Part shown: piece after piece, positions 25,959-34,756 of the stretch
Numbering within the stretch: the stretch's first letter is position 1
Layout of the letters: each line of letters opens with the position of its first letter
Origin: UMGS692 sp963653425
Lineage (GTDB): Bacteria > Bacillota > Clostridia > Christensenellales > CAG-314
NCBI GenBank assembly: GCA_963653425.1
Contig: CAVJWC010000003.1
Span: 1 to 64,000 of the forward strand
Direction: 5' to 3'
Length of the DNA stretch: 64,000 bases
Position numbers and translations under genes: made by a program
The notes under the pieces: generated by a model
What the model was told of the DNA's origin: nothing
Databases searched by the model: none
What the model saw: only the letters and a program-made list of their open reading frames with translations

Positions 25959-25993
25959 AAATTCAGCCTCACGTAATAAGGTTTTGTCCTTTC

Positions 25994-26023
25994 ATTATAC
26001 CATAAACAGACGCACGCGGTCAA
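25994..26023 (-). promoter_or_regulatory. Sigma-A promoter of degV
   Basis: TTGACC (26023-26018), 18 bases, TATAAT (25999-25994) on the minus strand, about 35 bases before the degV start. Confidence 0.7.
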
Positions 26024-26170
26024 GTTTATAACGTAGCGATAACGTTTTAACGGTTTTTCGGTCGGTTTGACGGAAACAGGCTTATAACGGCTTACTTAAT
26101 TCCCGAAACCCCGTAAAACAAAAGAAACGGGACGAGAAAACGGCTTTAGACGGATAAAACCTTATTAAAC

Positions 26171-27391
26171 TCAGAAAATCGCCTTGAAAGTGGTTCCGTT
26201 TTCTTCGTCGGAAAAGACTTTTATCGTTCCTTTATGGATTTCGGCTATACTGCGCGCTATGGAAAGCCCAAGTCCCGCGCCTTCCGACGAACGGGATTTA
26301 TCCGCCCTATAGAACCTTTCGAAAACGTGAGGGATATCCTCTTTCGAGATAACCGAACCTTTGTTGTTTACCGAAAAGACGATTTTTCCGCCCTGACGGG
26401 AAAGCTTCACGCTGACGCGACCGCCTTCGGGTTCGTACTTGACGGCGTTGTCGAGCAGAATTCCCATAAGTCTTTTTATAAGCTCTTCGCTGGCGTTAAA
26501 CGTTATTCCGCTCTGAATGTCCGAATCGAGTTCCACGTTCTTGTCGTAAGCCACGGCTTCGAATTGAAGGCATATTCTCTGGGCGGTTTTGGATAAATCC
26601 ACCGAGGTCTTTTCCTCTTCTTTAAGCGATTCGGAATGCGCGAGAGAAAGCATATCCTTTATAATCGCGCTCATTCGTCTGACTTCTTCGTCGGTGCTTA
26701 TAAGCCACTCCCTTTCCTTTCCGTCCTCGGAAGCTTCGGAAAGAAGAATCTTGTTGTTTGCCGAAATAACCGAAAGAGGCGTTTTGAGTTCGTGAGAAGC
26801 GTCGGCAATAAAGCGTTTCTGTTCTTCTATAGAGTTCTCAACGGGCTTGACGGCTATTCCCGACAGGACTATACTCAGCGCAAAGACTATCGCCGAAAGC
26901 AGAAATCCGCATCCCAAAGTAATCAGCCATATCCTTGCGCATTCGCTTTCGATATAGTTGAGCGCGGCAAAGGCTATATATTGGGAAGTGGCTCCGCGCC
27001 CTACCGAGTAGACCAGTCCTTGCGTTTTCAGAACGCCGTCTTTCTTCTTATCCGCCAAAACGTCCTTCACCGCTTCGGATAAAACGTCTTCGCTTATATA
27101 CGAGTTTTCCGAAAGAGTGGTTATATCGCCGTTATGCGAAACTTCCACGACGCAGATATCCGTTATCGCAAATCTCGTGGGTTGGTCCTTGCCTATCTCC
27201 TTTCGGTCGTCGTCTTTTTTCTGGTCGGGATTAGCGTTATAGCGTTGAATTTCCGATTCCATGGAAACGTAAAGTTCGCTCTTGCTTCTCTCCGTGAAGT
27301 AGACGGATATTCCCGAACAAAAGGCGATTATCACCAATCCTATTATGGACATGGTTATAAGGATTATTTTCCTTCTGAGTTTCTTAATCAC
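26171..27391 (-). CDS. Membrane sensor histidine kinase
   Basis: 406 residues. Membrane helices at about 10-32 and 155-180 flank an extracellular sensor loop of about 120 residues of unknown specificity. No clear HAMP is present; the second helix runs into the HisKA domain with H200 in ADASHELKTPLSVIS. The ATPase domain has N-box LLDNAVKYEPEGG and G2-box EGAGLGLSIARSIAEIH. It overlaps the response-regulator gene by 8 bases. The divergent Cthe_2159-type surface gene is the likely target, given the shared intergenic repeats. Confidence 0.93.
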   Translation of the reverse strand: MIKKLRRKIILITMSIIGLVIIAFCSGISVYFTERSKSELYVSMESEIQRYNANPDQKKDDDRKEIGKDQPTRFAITDICVVEVSHNGDITTLSENSYISEDVLSEAVKDVLADKKKDGVLKTQGLVYSVGRGATSQYIAFAALNYIESECARIWLITLGCGFLLSAIVFALSIVLSGIAVKPVENSIEEQKRFIADASHELKTPLSVISANNKILLSEASEDGKEREWLISTDEEVRRMSAIIKDMLSLAHSESLKEEEKTSVDLSKTAQRICLQFEAVAYDKNVELDSDIQSGITFNASEELIKRLMGILLDNAVKYEPEGGRVSVKLSRQGGKIVFSVNNKGSVISKEDIPHVFERFYRADKSRSSEGAGLGLSIARSIAEIHKGTIKVFSDEENGTTFKAIF

Positions 27392-28061
27392 CGCTTACCT
27401 CCAATCTGTACCCGAGTTTCTGATAATTCTTTATGGTTACCGAGGAACCGAGAAATCTCAGCTTCTTCCTTAAAAAAGAAATATAAGCCTCTACGTTGTT
27501 GCTTTCGGCGTCGGAATCCCACCCCCATACCTTTTCTATAAGAGCGTCTTTTGAAATGGTTGCTCCGTGAGAAATCATAAAGAGCTTTATTATCTCTTTT
27601 TCTTTGTAATTAAGCTTGACCGTTTCGCCCTTTGCGGAAAGTTCGCCCGATTCCACCACGAGAGTAAGGTCTCCGAAGGTAAGCTTGTCCATAACGACTA
27701 CTCCGCTTCTTCTCGAAAGAGCGTTTACGCGGGCTACGAGTTCGTCGGCGTCGAAAGGCTTGGTAAGATAATCGTCGGCTCCAAGATTAAGTCCTTTTAT
27801 CTTATCGCTTACCTGATCTTTCGCGGTAAGCATAAGTACGGGCGTGTTTATTCCGTCTTCTCTCAGCTGTTTAAGAACTTCGAAACCGTCTTTGCCGGGA
27901 AGCATTATATCGAGAACGATAACGCCGTAATCGCCCTCTTCAGCCATATTAAGTCCGCTTTCTCCGTCGTAAGCCACGTCGCAGTCGGTTTTGTTTTCTT
28001 TAAGCAGATACCTGACGGCTGCCGCAAGTCTTTTTTCGTCTTCCACCAAAAGAACTTTCAT
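27384..28061 (-). CDS. OmpR-family response regulator
   Basis: 225 residues: a receiver domain with the acidic pair (VEDEKR), phospho-acceptor Asp in VIVLDIMLPGKDG, Thr in VLMLTAKD and Lys in YLTKPFDADELVARV; then a winged-helix DNA-binding domain (LNYKEKEIIKLFMIS and VEAYISFLRKKL). It is first gene of the kinase operon and reads away from the 28299 gene. Tandem TTTAAG-N5-TTTAAG sites in front of both promoters are its probable targets. Confidence 0.94.
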   Translation of the reverse strand: MKVLLVEDEKRLAAAVRYLLKENKTDCDVAYDGESGLNMAEEGDYGVIVLDIMLPGKDGFEVLKQLREDGINTPVLMLTAKDQVSDKIKGLNLGADDYLTKPFDADELVARVNALSRRSGVVVMDKLTFGDLTLVVESGELSAKGETVKLNYKEKEIIKLFMISHGATISKDALIEKVWGWDSDAESNNVEAYISFLRKKLRFLGSSVTIKNYQKLGYRLEVSGD

Positions 28062-28169
28062 TTCTATTCTCCGTTTCGTCTTTAACTACGATACCTGTAA
28101 TAATATTATAACGTCTATAAGACAGGGTTAAAGAACGCAAATTCAAACGTATTCCGCTTGTGTATCTTT

Positions 28170-28202
28170 ATTATAATATACTCCTCTTAAAAACAGCTTA
28201 AA
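28170..28202 (-). promoter_or_regulatory. Promoter and tandem site for the two-component operon
   Basis: Minus-strand TATAAT (28175-28170). In place of a normal -35 box, TTTAAGCTGTTTTTAAG (28202-28186, minus strand) lies 10 bases upstream: two TTTAAG units 11 bases apart, one helical turn, as OmpR-type activators require. Confidence 0.65.
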
Positions 28203-28235
28203 TTTTTTCAAAAAAATTTTTATTTTCATCGATTT

Positions 28236-28267
28236 TTTAAGGCGTTTTTAAGAACCGTAAGTATAAT
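28236..28267 (+). promoter_or_regulatory. Promoter and tandem site for the 28299 gene
   Basis: TATAAT (28262-28267) with no good -35. TTTAAGGCGTTTTTAAG (28236-28252) ends 9 bases upstream and differs at 2 of 17 bases from the site on the other side, in mirror orientation. Ribosome site AAGGAGG at 28284-28290. Confidence 0.68.
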
Positions 28268-28298
28268 AGGGGCATAACTTAACAAGGAGGCAACCCTT

Positions 28299-30248
28299 AT
28301 GAAAAAGAAATTACTGTTAGTTTTACTCATAGTTTTAGCGTTATCGGTAGCTCTTTACGGCTGTAATCCCGATAGTAGCACCGATACGGATCAACCCACT
28401 CCTCCCGACAAACCGAGCGACAACCCCGGCGATAACCCCGGCGGAAATCCGGGCGGTAACCCCGGAGGCGGAACGACAGGCGGAAGCGAAGGCACTGTTC
28501 CTACGGAAGTTTCTTCTTACGAAACGGAACTGGACGTCGATCTTTCCGAACTCTCTGCCGACATAGATTCCACGGGCGCAACCGTTATCGAAGGAAGCTC
28601 CGAAGAACTCGTTATAAGCGAAGCGGGCAGTTATATCCTTAAAGGAAACTTCTTAAGCGGTATTACCGTTTCGGTCGGAAACAAAGAAACCGTTCATCTC
28701 TTCCTTGAAAACGCCGTTATAACCAACGAAAACGGCATCGCAATAAGCAACACCAACAAGAAGTCCACTCTCGTTATAACCGCGGTCGAAGGCACGGAAA
28801 ATACCGTTTCCAACGCAGGCGACGACGTTAACGCAATCCACGTTAAAGGCACGCTTATGATTAACGGCACGGGCAGTATTTCGGTTACGAGTCAGTCCAA
28901 GAACGCAATCAAAGTTTCCAAGGTTTTGTCTGTAGCGGACGTTACTCTTACTCTGAACGCTACCAATCACGCAATCTCGGCAAGAACTGTTGAAATCGAA
29001 AACGCTCATATAACCGTTACTTCCGCGGGAAAAGACGGAATCAACGCGGAATGCGACGACGAAATCACGGCTTTCCCCGAAGAAGAACCCGAAGGCTACG
29101 TTGCAATTAAAAACGCCGAATACACGGCTTGCGTATACGGCGACGGCATTCAGGCAGACACCGTAGTTTATATAAGCGGCGGAAAACTCGATATAACCAC
29201 TATCGCAAACTTCGTTTCTTACTCGGAAGCAAATAAGACCGAATACGACCTCGAAGACGACGATTACAGATACGTCAAAAACGGAAACTCTTACCGCAAA
29301 GTCGCAAACGACTACAACGGAAGTCTTACCAGCCGTTACGCTCTTTCTCAGAGTTGTAAAGGCATTAAAGTAGGCGAAATCGATTACGAAGACGCAGACG
29401 GAAACGAAATCACCGTTACCGAAGGAACTTACCTTCTCGTTATAACGAACGACGCCGTAGTTACCGTAAACTCGGCAGACGACGCTCTTCACGTAAACTC
29501 GGGCGACGTTATGATTGAAAGCGGAACGCTTACCCTGGACACTCTCGACGACGGCATAACCGCAGACAGACTGGTTACCGTAAAGGGCGGAAACATCACC
29601 GTGGCTTCCTGCTTCGAAGGAATCGAAGGCGGATACGTTAAAATAGAAGACGGCGTTATCGATATAACCGCTTCCGACGACGGCATCAACGCGGCAAGCG
29701 ACGATACCTCCGTACAGGAATATATCATAATCGCAGGCGGTAATATTACCGTAAACGCAATAGGCGACGGTCTGGATTCCAACGGATCCATTCTCATATC
29801 GGGCGGTAACCTCGTAATTCACGGCCCCGTAAGCGGAGCGGATTCCGCTCTCGACGCGGAAACGGGTATAATCGTTCAGGGCGGTAACGTTATGGCGTTC
29901 TCCTCTCAGGGAATGGTTGAAACTCCTTCCACAAACTCCACTCAGTGCGTTCTCTGCATAGGCTTCAATTCCACTCTTTCCGAAGGAACGGTAGTTACCG
30001 TAAAAGATTCCGACGGAAACGTGATTGCCGAAGTAACTCTTAAAAAAGCCGCTCAGGTACTCATCGTAAGCGCGCCCGAAATGGTTCTTAACGGAACGTA
30101 TACGGTTTACGCAAACGGTACGTCGGTAACCTCCGCAACTCTTACCTCCACCGTAACTTCCAACGTCGGCGGCGGTATGAATCCGGGCGGAAACCCCGGT
30201 GGAAATCCGGGCGGAAATCCGGGCGGAAATTTCGGCGGAAGACAGTAA
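28299..30248 (+). CDS. Cthe_2159-type carbohydrate-binding surface lipoprotein
   Basis: 649 residues. The signal ends in a lipobox (SVALYGC, about residue 22), followed by a Pro/Gly/Asp-rich linker. The body is a parallel beta-helix of repeated short strands with VYISGGKLDIT, VTVKGGNITV, VKIEDGVIDIT and ILISGGNLVI, the pattern of Cthe_2159 (pfam14262), for which binding of cellulose or pectin-like acids has been described. Conserved acidic ADDALH/ASDDGINAA repeats may bind calcium. The C-terminus repeats GGNPGG and ends FGGRQ. Divergent from the histidine kinase operon and probably controlled by it. I infer surface attachment to plant or host glycans. Confidence 0.82.
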   Translation: MKKKLLLVLLIVLALSVALYGCNPDSSTDTDQPTPPDKPSDNPGDNPGGNPGGNPGGGTTGGSEGTVPTEVSSYETELDVDLSELSADIDSTGATVIEGSSEELVISEAGSYILKGNFLSGITVSVGNKETVHLFLENAVITNENGIAISNTNKKSTLVITAVEGTENTVSNAGDDVNAIHVKGTLMINGTGSISVTSQSKNAIKVSKVLSVADVTLTLNATNHAISARTVEIENAHITVTSAGKDGINAECDDEITAFPEEEPEGYVAIKNAEYTACVYGDGIQADTVVYISGGKLDITTIANFVSYSEANKTEYDLEDDDYRYVKNGNSYRKVANDYNGSLTSRYALSQSCKGIKVGEIDYEDADGNEITVTEGTYLLVITNDAVVTVNSADDALHVNSGDVMIESGTLTLDTLDDGITADRLVTVKGGNITVASCFEGIEGGYVKIEDGVIDITASDDGINAASDDTSVQEYIIIAGGNITVNAIGDGLDSNGSILISGGNLVIHGPVSGADSALDAETGIIVQGGNVMAFSSQGMVETPSTNSTQCVLCIGFNSTLSEGTVVTVKDSDGNVIAEVTLKKAAQVLIVSAPEMVLNGTYTVYANGTSVTSATLTSTVTSNVGGGMNPGGNPGGNPGGNPGGNFGGRQ

Positions 30249-30307
30249 AATGTAATACTGTTTTAACAAAAGCTCATTATCCTGTCAAATAGATAAATCA
30301 TAAAAAC

Positions 30308-30530
30308 AGACGCGGCTTTTATACTTGCCCCGAGGGTTGTTCTCTAATCATCAGTTGTTTTCTCCTAAAAAACTCCTTTTAACCCGAGGGGCATTTAATA
30401 AAAGCCAATCATCGCCGTGAGTGCCTACTACCCCTCCTCAATTCAGGCACGATCGGACGCGGAAAAGTTATGGATTTTCCGCACGCAACCCAAAAAGCCT
30501 CCGCGAACACCCGCGGGGGCTTTCCTCTTG
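30308..30530 (+). ncRNA. Candidate structured small RNA, unassigned family
   Basis: Four hairpins in a row: (1) GGCTTTTAT...ATAAAAGCC (30314-30322 with 30398-30406) closing GCCCC-GA-GGGTT/AACCC-GA-GGGGC with tandem GA mismatches and a 42-base loop; (2) GTGCCT/AGGCAC (30421-30450) with CCCCTCCTC in the loop; (3) GCGGAAAA/TTTTCCGC (30459-30482); (4) a 12-bp stem at 30494-30523 followed by TTTCCTCTTG, probably the terminator. The loops are rich in CTCC/CCTCC, which could pair with ribosome sites. No protein frame fits. The strand is inferred from the order of the hairpins; I could not match it to 6S, SRP, tmRNA or RNase P. Confidence 0.45.
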
Positions 30531-30879
30531 CACGAAAAAAAACGTACGACATTCTTCCTTATAAACGATTGGTTAACGGCAAAGATTTCCTTCCGTTAAA
30601 AAAGATTACGTTAGTTATTGAACTTTATTAGTTAAACGGCGCAGGCAAATAAAGATATAAAAAATGCGCCCCGATATAACTCAAAGCGCATTTACGTCGA
30701 TATTAAACTAAATCAAACCAAACACTATATAAGCCTGAAGATTAAACTTAACGAGCGGGAATCGAAGCTGACCGAGTGAAAGTCAAGCCCAAAAAGGCGC
30801 ACTAACCCGAGGCTCTTTTTAAGCCTCTGACCGTTCGTTTAATCTCACCCGACTTACGATTTAAGCGGAAAGCCTGTCC
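30531..30879. other. Non-coding segment downstream of the PH-domain gene
   Basis: No gene seen. It contains a minus-strand terminator: AAATGCGC/GCGCATTT with TTTTTT (about 30660-30692), which probably ends the PH-domain transcript, leaving a 3' UTR of about 190 bases with several small hairpins. Confidence 0.5.
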
Positions 30880-31287
30880 TTACCAGATAAGGTCGCCCAA
30901 AGCACGGCAAAGGTCGTTGACTTTTTCCTTCGCGTCGTAATATCCCGGTTCGGACTGAGGATTTTCCTTGTTTTCCGCCTGATATTCCTTAATTTTAAGC
31001 GTAAAGGACGTATATTCCGGAGAATTAACCAAAGCAAGCGTAAGTTTATTCTTAGCTACGCCGTAAGCCGAAACGTTACGGTAGGAATAATAGTACGTGC
31101 TTTTAACGTTATCTTCGGTTCCTTTCTGGAAGATGATACGTTTGTTGGTGAACATAACGCGAGCGTTGCCCTTTTCGTAGTAAGCGACGAGCGTTTCGTC
31201 ATCAAACAGATAGCCGGCAAATTTCTCGACAGCCTCATCCGTATTTCTGTAATTCATCGAAACTTTTATTTTTTTGAACAGTTGCAT
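30880..31287 (-). CDS. Bacterial PH-domain protein
   Basis: 135 residues, soluble. The segment NARVMFTNKRIIFQKGTEDNVKSTYYYSYRN contains the TNKRI strand and the Tyr/Ser pattern of bacterial Pleckstrin-homology (bPH) proteins. Binding partner unknown. It has its own promoter (31351-31379) and terminator, so it is monocistronic. Confidence 0.75.
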   Translation of the reverse strand: MQLFKKIKVSMNYRNTDEAVEKFAGYLFDDETLVAYYEKGNARVMFTNKRIIFQKGTEDNVKSTYYYSYRNVSAYGVAKNKLTLALVNSPEYTSFTLKIKEYQAENKENPQSEPGYYDAKEKVNDLCRALGDLIW

Positions 31288-31350
31288 TTCCGGTACCTCT
31301 CTATGTATTTATACGAGCAGCTGACGCCCTCCGTACAATTCTACATTCTT

Positions 31351-31379
31351 ATTATAACCTATACTTAAAATAATTGCAA
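31351..31379 (-). promoter_or_regulatory. Sigma-A promoter of the PH-domain gene
   Basis: TTGCAA (31379-31374), 17 bases, TATAAT (31356-31351) on the minus strand. Confidence 0.75.
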
Positions 31380-31513
31380 GGCTTTTTTTCGTTTTTTTAA
31401 GCTTTTTTTAATCGAACCTGAATTTTTGCGTTAAAACACGGCTTTTTTCGTTAAAAACGAGGCTTTCCCGAACAAAACGGGATATTCTCGTTATAAAACG
31501 GGGAGCGTTTCCG

Positions 31514-32266
31514 TTATAACGAAGCCGATAAATCTTCCCACAAAGTCTGGTCTACGCCGTCGGAAAACTCGAGAATTATAGAAGAATCTTCATCGTCCGA
31601 AACCAAAGGATTGGCTTTTTTGTCGTAGATAAAGCGCAAAAGAAGGGTTTTTCCGTCCTTTACCGACAACAGAATCTGAAGCCTGCGGGAGTTACTGCCC
31701 ATTATACGCGCGGTCATTTCGTCGCTGAAAATCACCTTGTAGTAAGTTCCGTCCGCCTGACGCATAATAAGAATTTCGTCGAAAACGTCGCTCGTAAAGG
31801 CGTTCACGTATTTGCGGTAATCGCCCGAAAACTGTTTTTTAAGCTGATCGAAACGGCTTTCGGCAGTTACCGTTTCGGAGGTAACGGTGCTTTGTCCGTC
31901 CGCGGTAAACACGCGTATGAAGGTGTTGCCTATATAACTGCACTTTTCGGAATATGCGCCCTGCCCCGTCACCGAAAGCGTATGGAACATTCTGTAATCG
32001 CCTGAATTACTGCCGATTTCTTCGGTTCTTATGGATATTTCCTGTCCGTCGGCGTAAAGCTGATCGTAGGATATAACCGTTCCGTTCCAGTTCGCAACCT
32101 GAATTATGTAGGAAGAAAGTTCTTCCGAATACTTTTTACCGCTTACTTTGCGGTAATCTTCGTCGTAAACGCGAAATCCTCCGCACATCGCGATTATCGC
32201 CAGAGTAAGCCCGACTATCGCCACGAAAACGACGGCTATGGTTATTATAAGATTCTTTTTATTCAT
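31514..32266 (-). CDS. Membrane-anchored protein, unknown function
   Basis: 250 residues. One N-terminal membrane helix (about 6 to 28) leads to an extracellular domain of about 220 residues with alternating strands. No catalytic motif was recognised. It follows yhaN by 58 bases in the same orientation and probably ends that operon. Its only cysteine (C28) lies at the end of the helix and does not make a lipobox, so it is anchored by the helix. Confidence 0.5.
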   Translation of the reverse strand: MNKKNLIITIAVVFVAIVGLTLAIIAMCGGFRVYDEDYRKVSGKKYSEELSSYIIQVANWNGTVISYDQLYADGQEISIRTEEIGSNSGDYRMFHTLSVTGQGAYSEKCSYIGNTFIRVFTADGQSTVTSETVTAESRFDQLKKQFSGDYRKYVNAFTSDVFDEILIMRQADGTYYKVIFSDEMTARIMGSNSRRLQILLSVKDGKTLLLRFIYDKKANPLVSDDEDSSIILEFSDGVDQTLWEDLSASL

Positions 32267-32324
32267 CGTTTAAGCCCAACGCGGGCATTCCTCGTTTTTA
32301 TGAGTTTCCTTTATTGCATTTGTC

Positions 32325-34745
32325 TCACTCTCTGTAACAGGAGAAATAGATTACCTGAACGCTTTCCGAGAGCTTTTTAAGCATATCGGTAACCGCGCGG
32401 TAGTTGTTTTCGTCAAGGTCGTTAAAGCAGTCGTCGATAATCAGGAAGGGAATTTCGCTTCCGTACATACTCTCCATAAGACTCAGGCGCATCAGGAAGT
32501 TTATTACGGTTTCGGTACCCTTACTGAACGCAGAAACGGGACGCATCGAACCTTGTTCTTCTATCGAGAGGTTAAAGTTCTTATCAAGAGCTATTTTAGC
32601 TACACTTTCGTCCTCTCTCAGGGCGTTTTCGAAAATTCCGCTCTGTCCGAGAAGGCGGGCAAGGTTGGTTCTGAGCTTGGGAAGGTAATTATCGGAAATC
32701 GCGCTTTCGGCTTTCCTTAAAAAGTCCATGGTTTTAAGGGTGTTGCTGAGCTTGCGGGTGTAAAGATTTATCTTCTCTTCGCAAAAGCTTATCTCCGTTC
32801 TGATGGCTTCCGCGTCCTCCGTCTGTTTGCGTAAAAGGTCGGCTCTCGTCTTTCTGTCGACTAACATACCTTCCGTTTCGCGAAGCTTCTTCTGCGCGGA
32901 ATCCACGACCTCTTCGGGTGTACGACCTATCCATTCTTCGGGGAAATCAGCCGAAAGTTCGTCGAATTCCTTTTGGGCGGAAGAAAGTTCGCGCGAAAGT
33001 TCTTCTCTCGTTTTCGCGTCCGCGCTTTGTTTTTCGGCAATAATCGCTTCGAGACGAACCTTCTCGTCGGAAAAGCTCCTGACCTTCTCAACGAGACCGT
33101 TATATCCGTCGGTAAGAGTTTTTAAGGCTTCCGCGTCGAACTTCTCCGCTTCTTTCAAACGCTGTTCGTTCTGAGAAAGGAAGGTGTTAAGGTCGATTAC
33201 AGCCATATCGGCGTCGTTTTTAAGATAACTGTACCGAACTCTGTCGGCTGCGAGTCTGGTTGCGATTTCGGCGGAATAGCCTTCGGAAACGCCTATATCG
33301 TTCAGTTTACGGGACAAATCGTTACGGATCTTTTCGATTTCCGAGCGTTCTTTATTCAAAGCGTCTTCGATAAGCGAAATGCGCTGAGAATATTCGCCGG
33401 CGGTTATATCGTACTGCTTTTTAAGAAGCGAATAACGTCTTATTTCGGCGGAAAGAATCGTAATTCCGCAGACGAGTAAGCCCGCTCCCGCGCCCAGAAG
33501 CACGAAAGGAAGAATTCCCTGCGTTTTTACGGCAAATTCAAGCACGAACCCCAGAATCAAACCGATAAGACCTATAAAGGCGACGATACCCGACGTTGCG
33601 ACCTTTGCCGTTTTCAACGCGGGACGAACAACTTCGTCTTTCTCTTTTTTGAGAGCGTCGGCTTGTTCTCTCAGTTCCTCCGTTTTGGGCGTTCTTTTGT
33701 TTATCTCGCCCGTAACGGCGTCGATTTCTTTCAGAAGTTCGAACGAAGGCGCGGTTTCGAAACAAAAAGTCGCCGTTTCGTAAGCCTTCCTGGTTTCTTC
33801 GACGCGGGCTTCTTTTTTGGCCCTTTCTTCGAGAAGAGGCTGTTGAGCCTTTCTGAACTCTTCCGCGTCCACGCTTTCTTTATAAAAGTCGCGCTGACGT
33901 TCGAAACGACGTATCTCGCCTTCCGCGAACTGCAACCGTTCCTTTGCTTCTCTGCTGTCTATATCGCCCGTTTTTTCGAGTTTTTCGCGAAGTTCGTCGC
34001 ATCTTTTTCCGCATTCGTAAAGACGCGCGTAGTCGTTTGCCTGACGGACTTCCCTTTCGCACGCTTCGCGTTTTGCCTGCAACGTCTGAATTTCCGACGA
34101 GATGTTTTCGAGCTTTCTGAGGTTGTCTTCCGCCTGAGAAAGTCTGACCGTCAGATCGGATTTCTTGGTTCTGAGTTCTTCTATATAGCCTCGTCTGCCC
34201 GTTTTGGAAAGGACCGAACGCCATTCGTCCAGTTTTTTGACGGCGTCCGCAACGCGCACGTTTTCCGATTCCGAACTAAGCGAAGCCATCTTCTCGGAAA
34301 TACTCGCCGAAGCGTCGGGAAAGACGCAATTCTCGGGAATCATCACGCATTTGACGAAAGCGTCGCTGTCTATTCCGAAAAGCGTTTCGCCTATATTCGC
34401 TCCGAAATCGACTTTCTCTCCGCTTTTTTCGTCCGTAACCGCGCATTTGTCGCCCGCAAGAGTCTTTCCGAAACTTCTTTCTATGCGGAAGGTCTTACCC
34501 GAATATTCGAATACCACGCTTCCTCCGTAACGCTTTCCGCTCCAAGGTTCGTACTTTCTTCTCGGATCTTCGACTTTCTGACTGCGCGTTACGGGCATTC
34601 CGTAAAACATCGCCCTTAAAAAGGCGCATATCGTGGTTTTTCCGAAACCGTTGTCTCTTACTACGGAATTATAACCGTCGGAAAAAGTCATTTCCGTTTC
34701 TTTGAGTTTACCGAAACCCGCTACGTATATCTCGCGTATTACCAT
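32325..34745 (-). CDS. yhaN: SbcC/Rad50-like ATPase, YhaN family
   Basis: 806-residue ATPase that is expected to work with the YhaO nuclease in DNA-end processing. Domains: N-terminal ABC half with the P-loop DNGFGKTTI (about residue 31) and a PWSGKRYGG region; a long coiled coil; a pair of hydrophobic helices in the middle (GIVAFIGLIGLILGFVLEF and LPFVLLGAGAGLLVCGITIL, about 390 to 435) that would tie the coiled coil to the membrane; a second coiled coil; and a C-terminal ABC half with the signature FSKGTETVINFLMRLSLM and Walker B FLIIDDCFNDLDENN. The membrane segment is a feature of B. subtilis YhaN-like proteins and not of SbcC. The gene follows yhaO by 11 bases. Confidence 0.87.
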   Translation of the reverse strand: MVIREIYVAGFGKLKETEMTFSDGYNSVVRDNGFGKTTICAFLRAMFYGMPVTRSQKVEDPRRKYEPWSGKRYGGSVVFEYSGKTFRIERSFGKTLAGDKCAVTDEKSGEKVDFGANIGETLFGIDSDAFVKCVMIPENCVFPDASASISEKMASLSSESENVRVADAVKKLDEWRSVLSKTGRRGYIEELRTKKSDLTVRLSQAEDNLRKLENISSEIQTLQAKREACEREVRQANDYARLYECGKRCDELREKLEKTGDIDSREAKERLQFAEGEIRRFERQRDFYKESVDAEEFRKAQQPLLEERAKKEARVEETRKAYETATFCFETAPSFELLKEIDAVTGEINKRTPKTEELREQADALKKEKDEVVRPALKTAKVATSGIVAFIGLIGLILGFVLEFAVKTQGILPFVLLGAGAGLLVCGITILSAEIRRYSLLKKQYDITAGEYSQRISLIEDALNKERSEIEKIRNDLSRKLNDIGVSEGYSAEIATRLAADRVRYSYLKNDADMAVIDLNTFLSQNEQRLKEAEKFDAEALKTLTDGYNGLVEKVRSFSDEKVRLEAIIAEKQSADAKTREELSRELSSAQKEFDELSADFPEEWIGRTPEEVVDSAQKKLRETEGMLVDRKTRADLLRKQTEDAEAIRTEISFCEEKINLYTRKLSNTLKTMDFLRKAESAISDNYLPKLRTNLARLLGQSGIFENALREDESVAKIALDKNFNLSIEEQGSMRPVSAFSKGTETVINFLMRLSLMESMYGSEIPFLIIDDCFNDLDENNYRAVTDMLKKLSESVQVIYFSCYRE

Positions 34746-34756
34746 TCAGCCCCTCC

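Noticed and set aside
28653..30269. 538-codon minus-strand frame opposite the Cthe_2159-type gene
   Set aside because: Shadow of a repetitive coding region; the plus strand has lipobox, repeats and promoter.
30308..30530. 6S RNA, SRP RNA, tmRNA or RNase P RNA
   Set aside because: The ends do not pair as in 6S, and the SRP (GGAAGGAAGCAGC-like), tmRNA tag and RNase P (GAGGAAAGTCC-like) signatures are missing.
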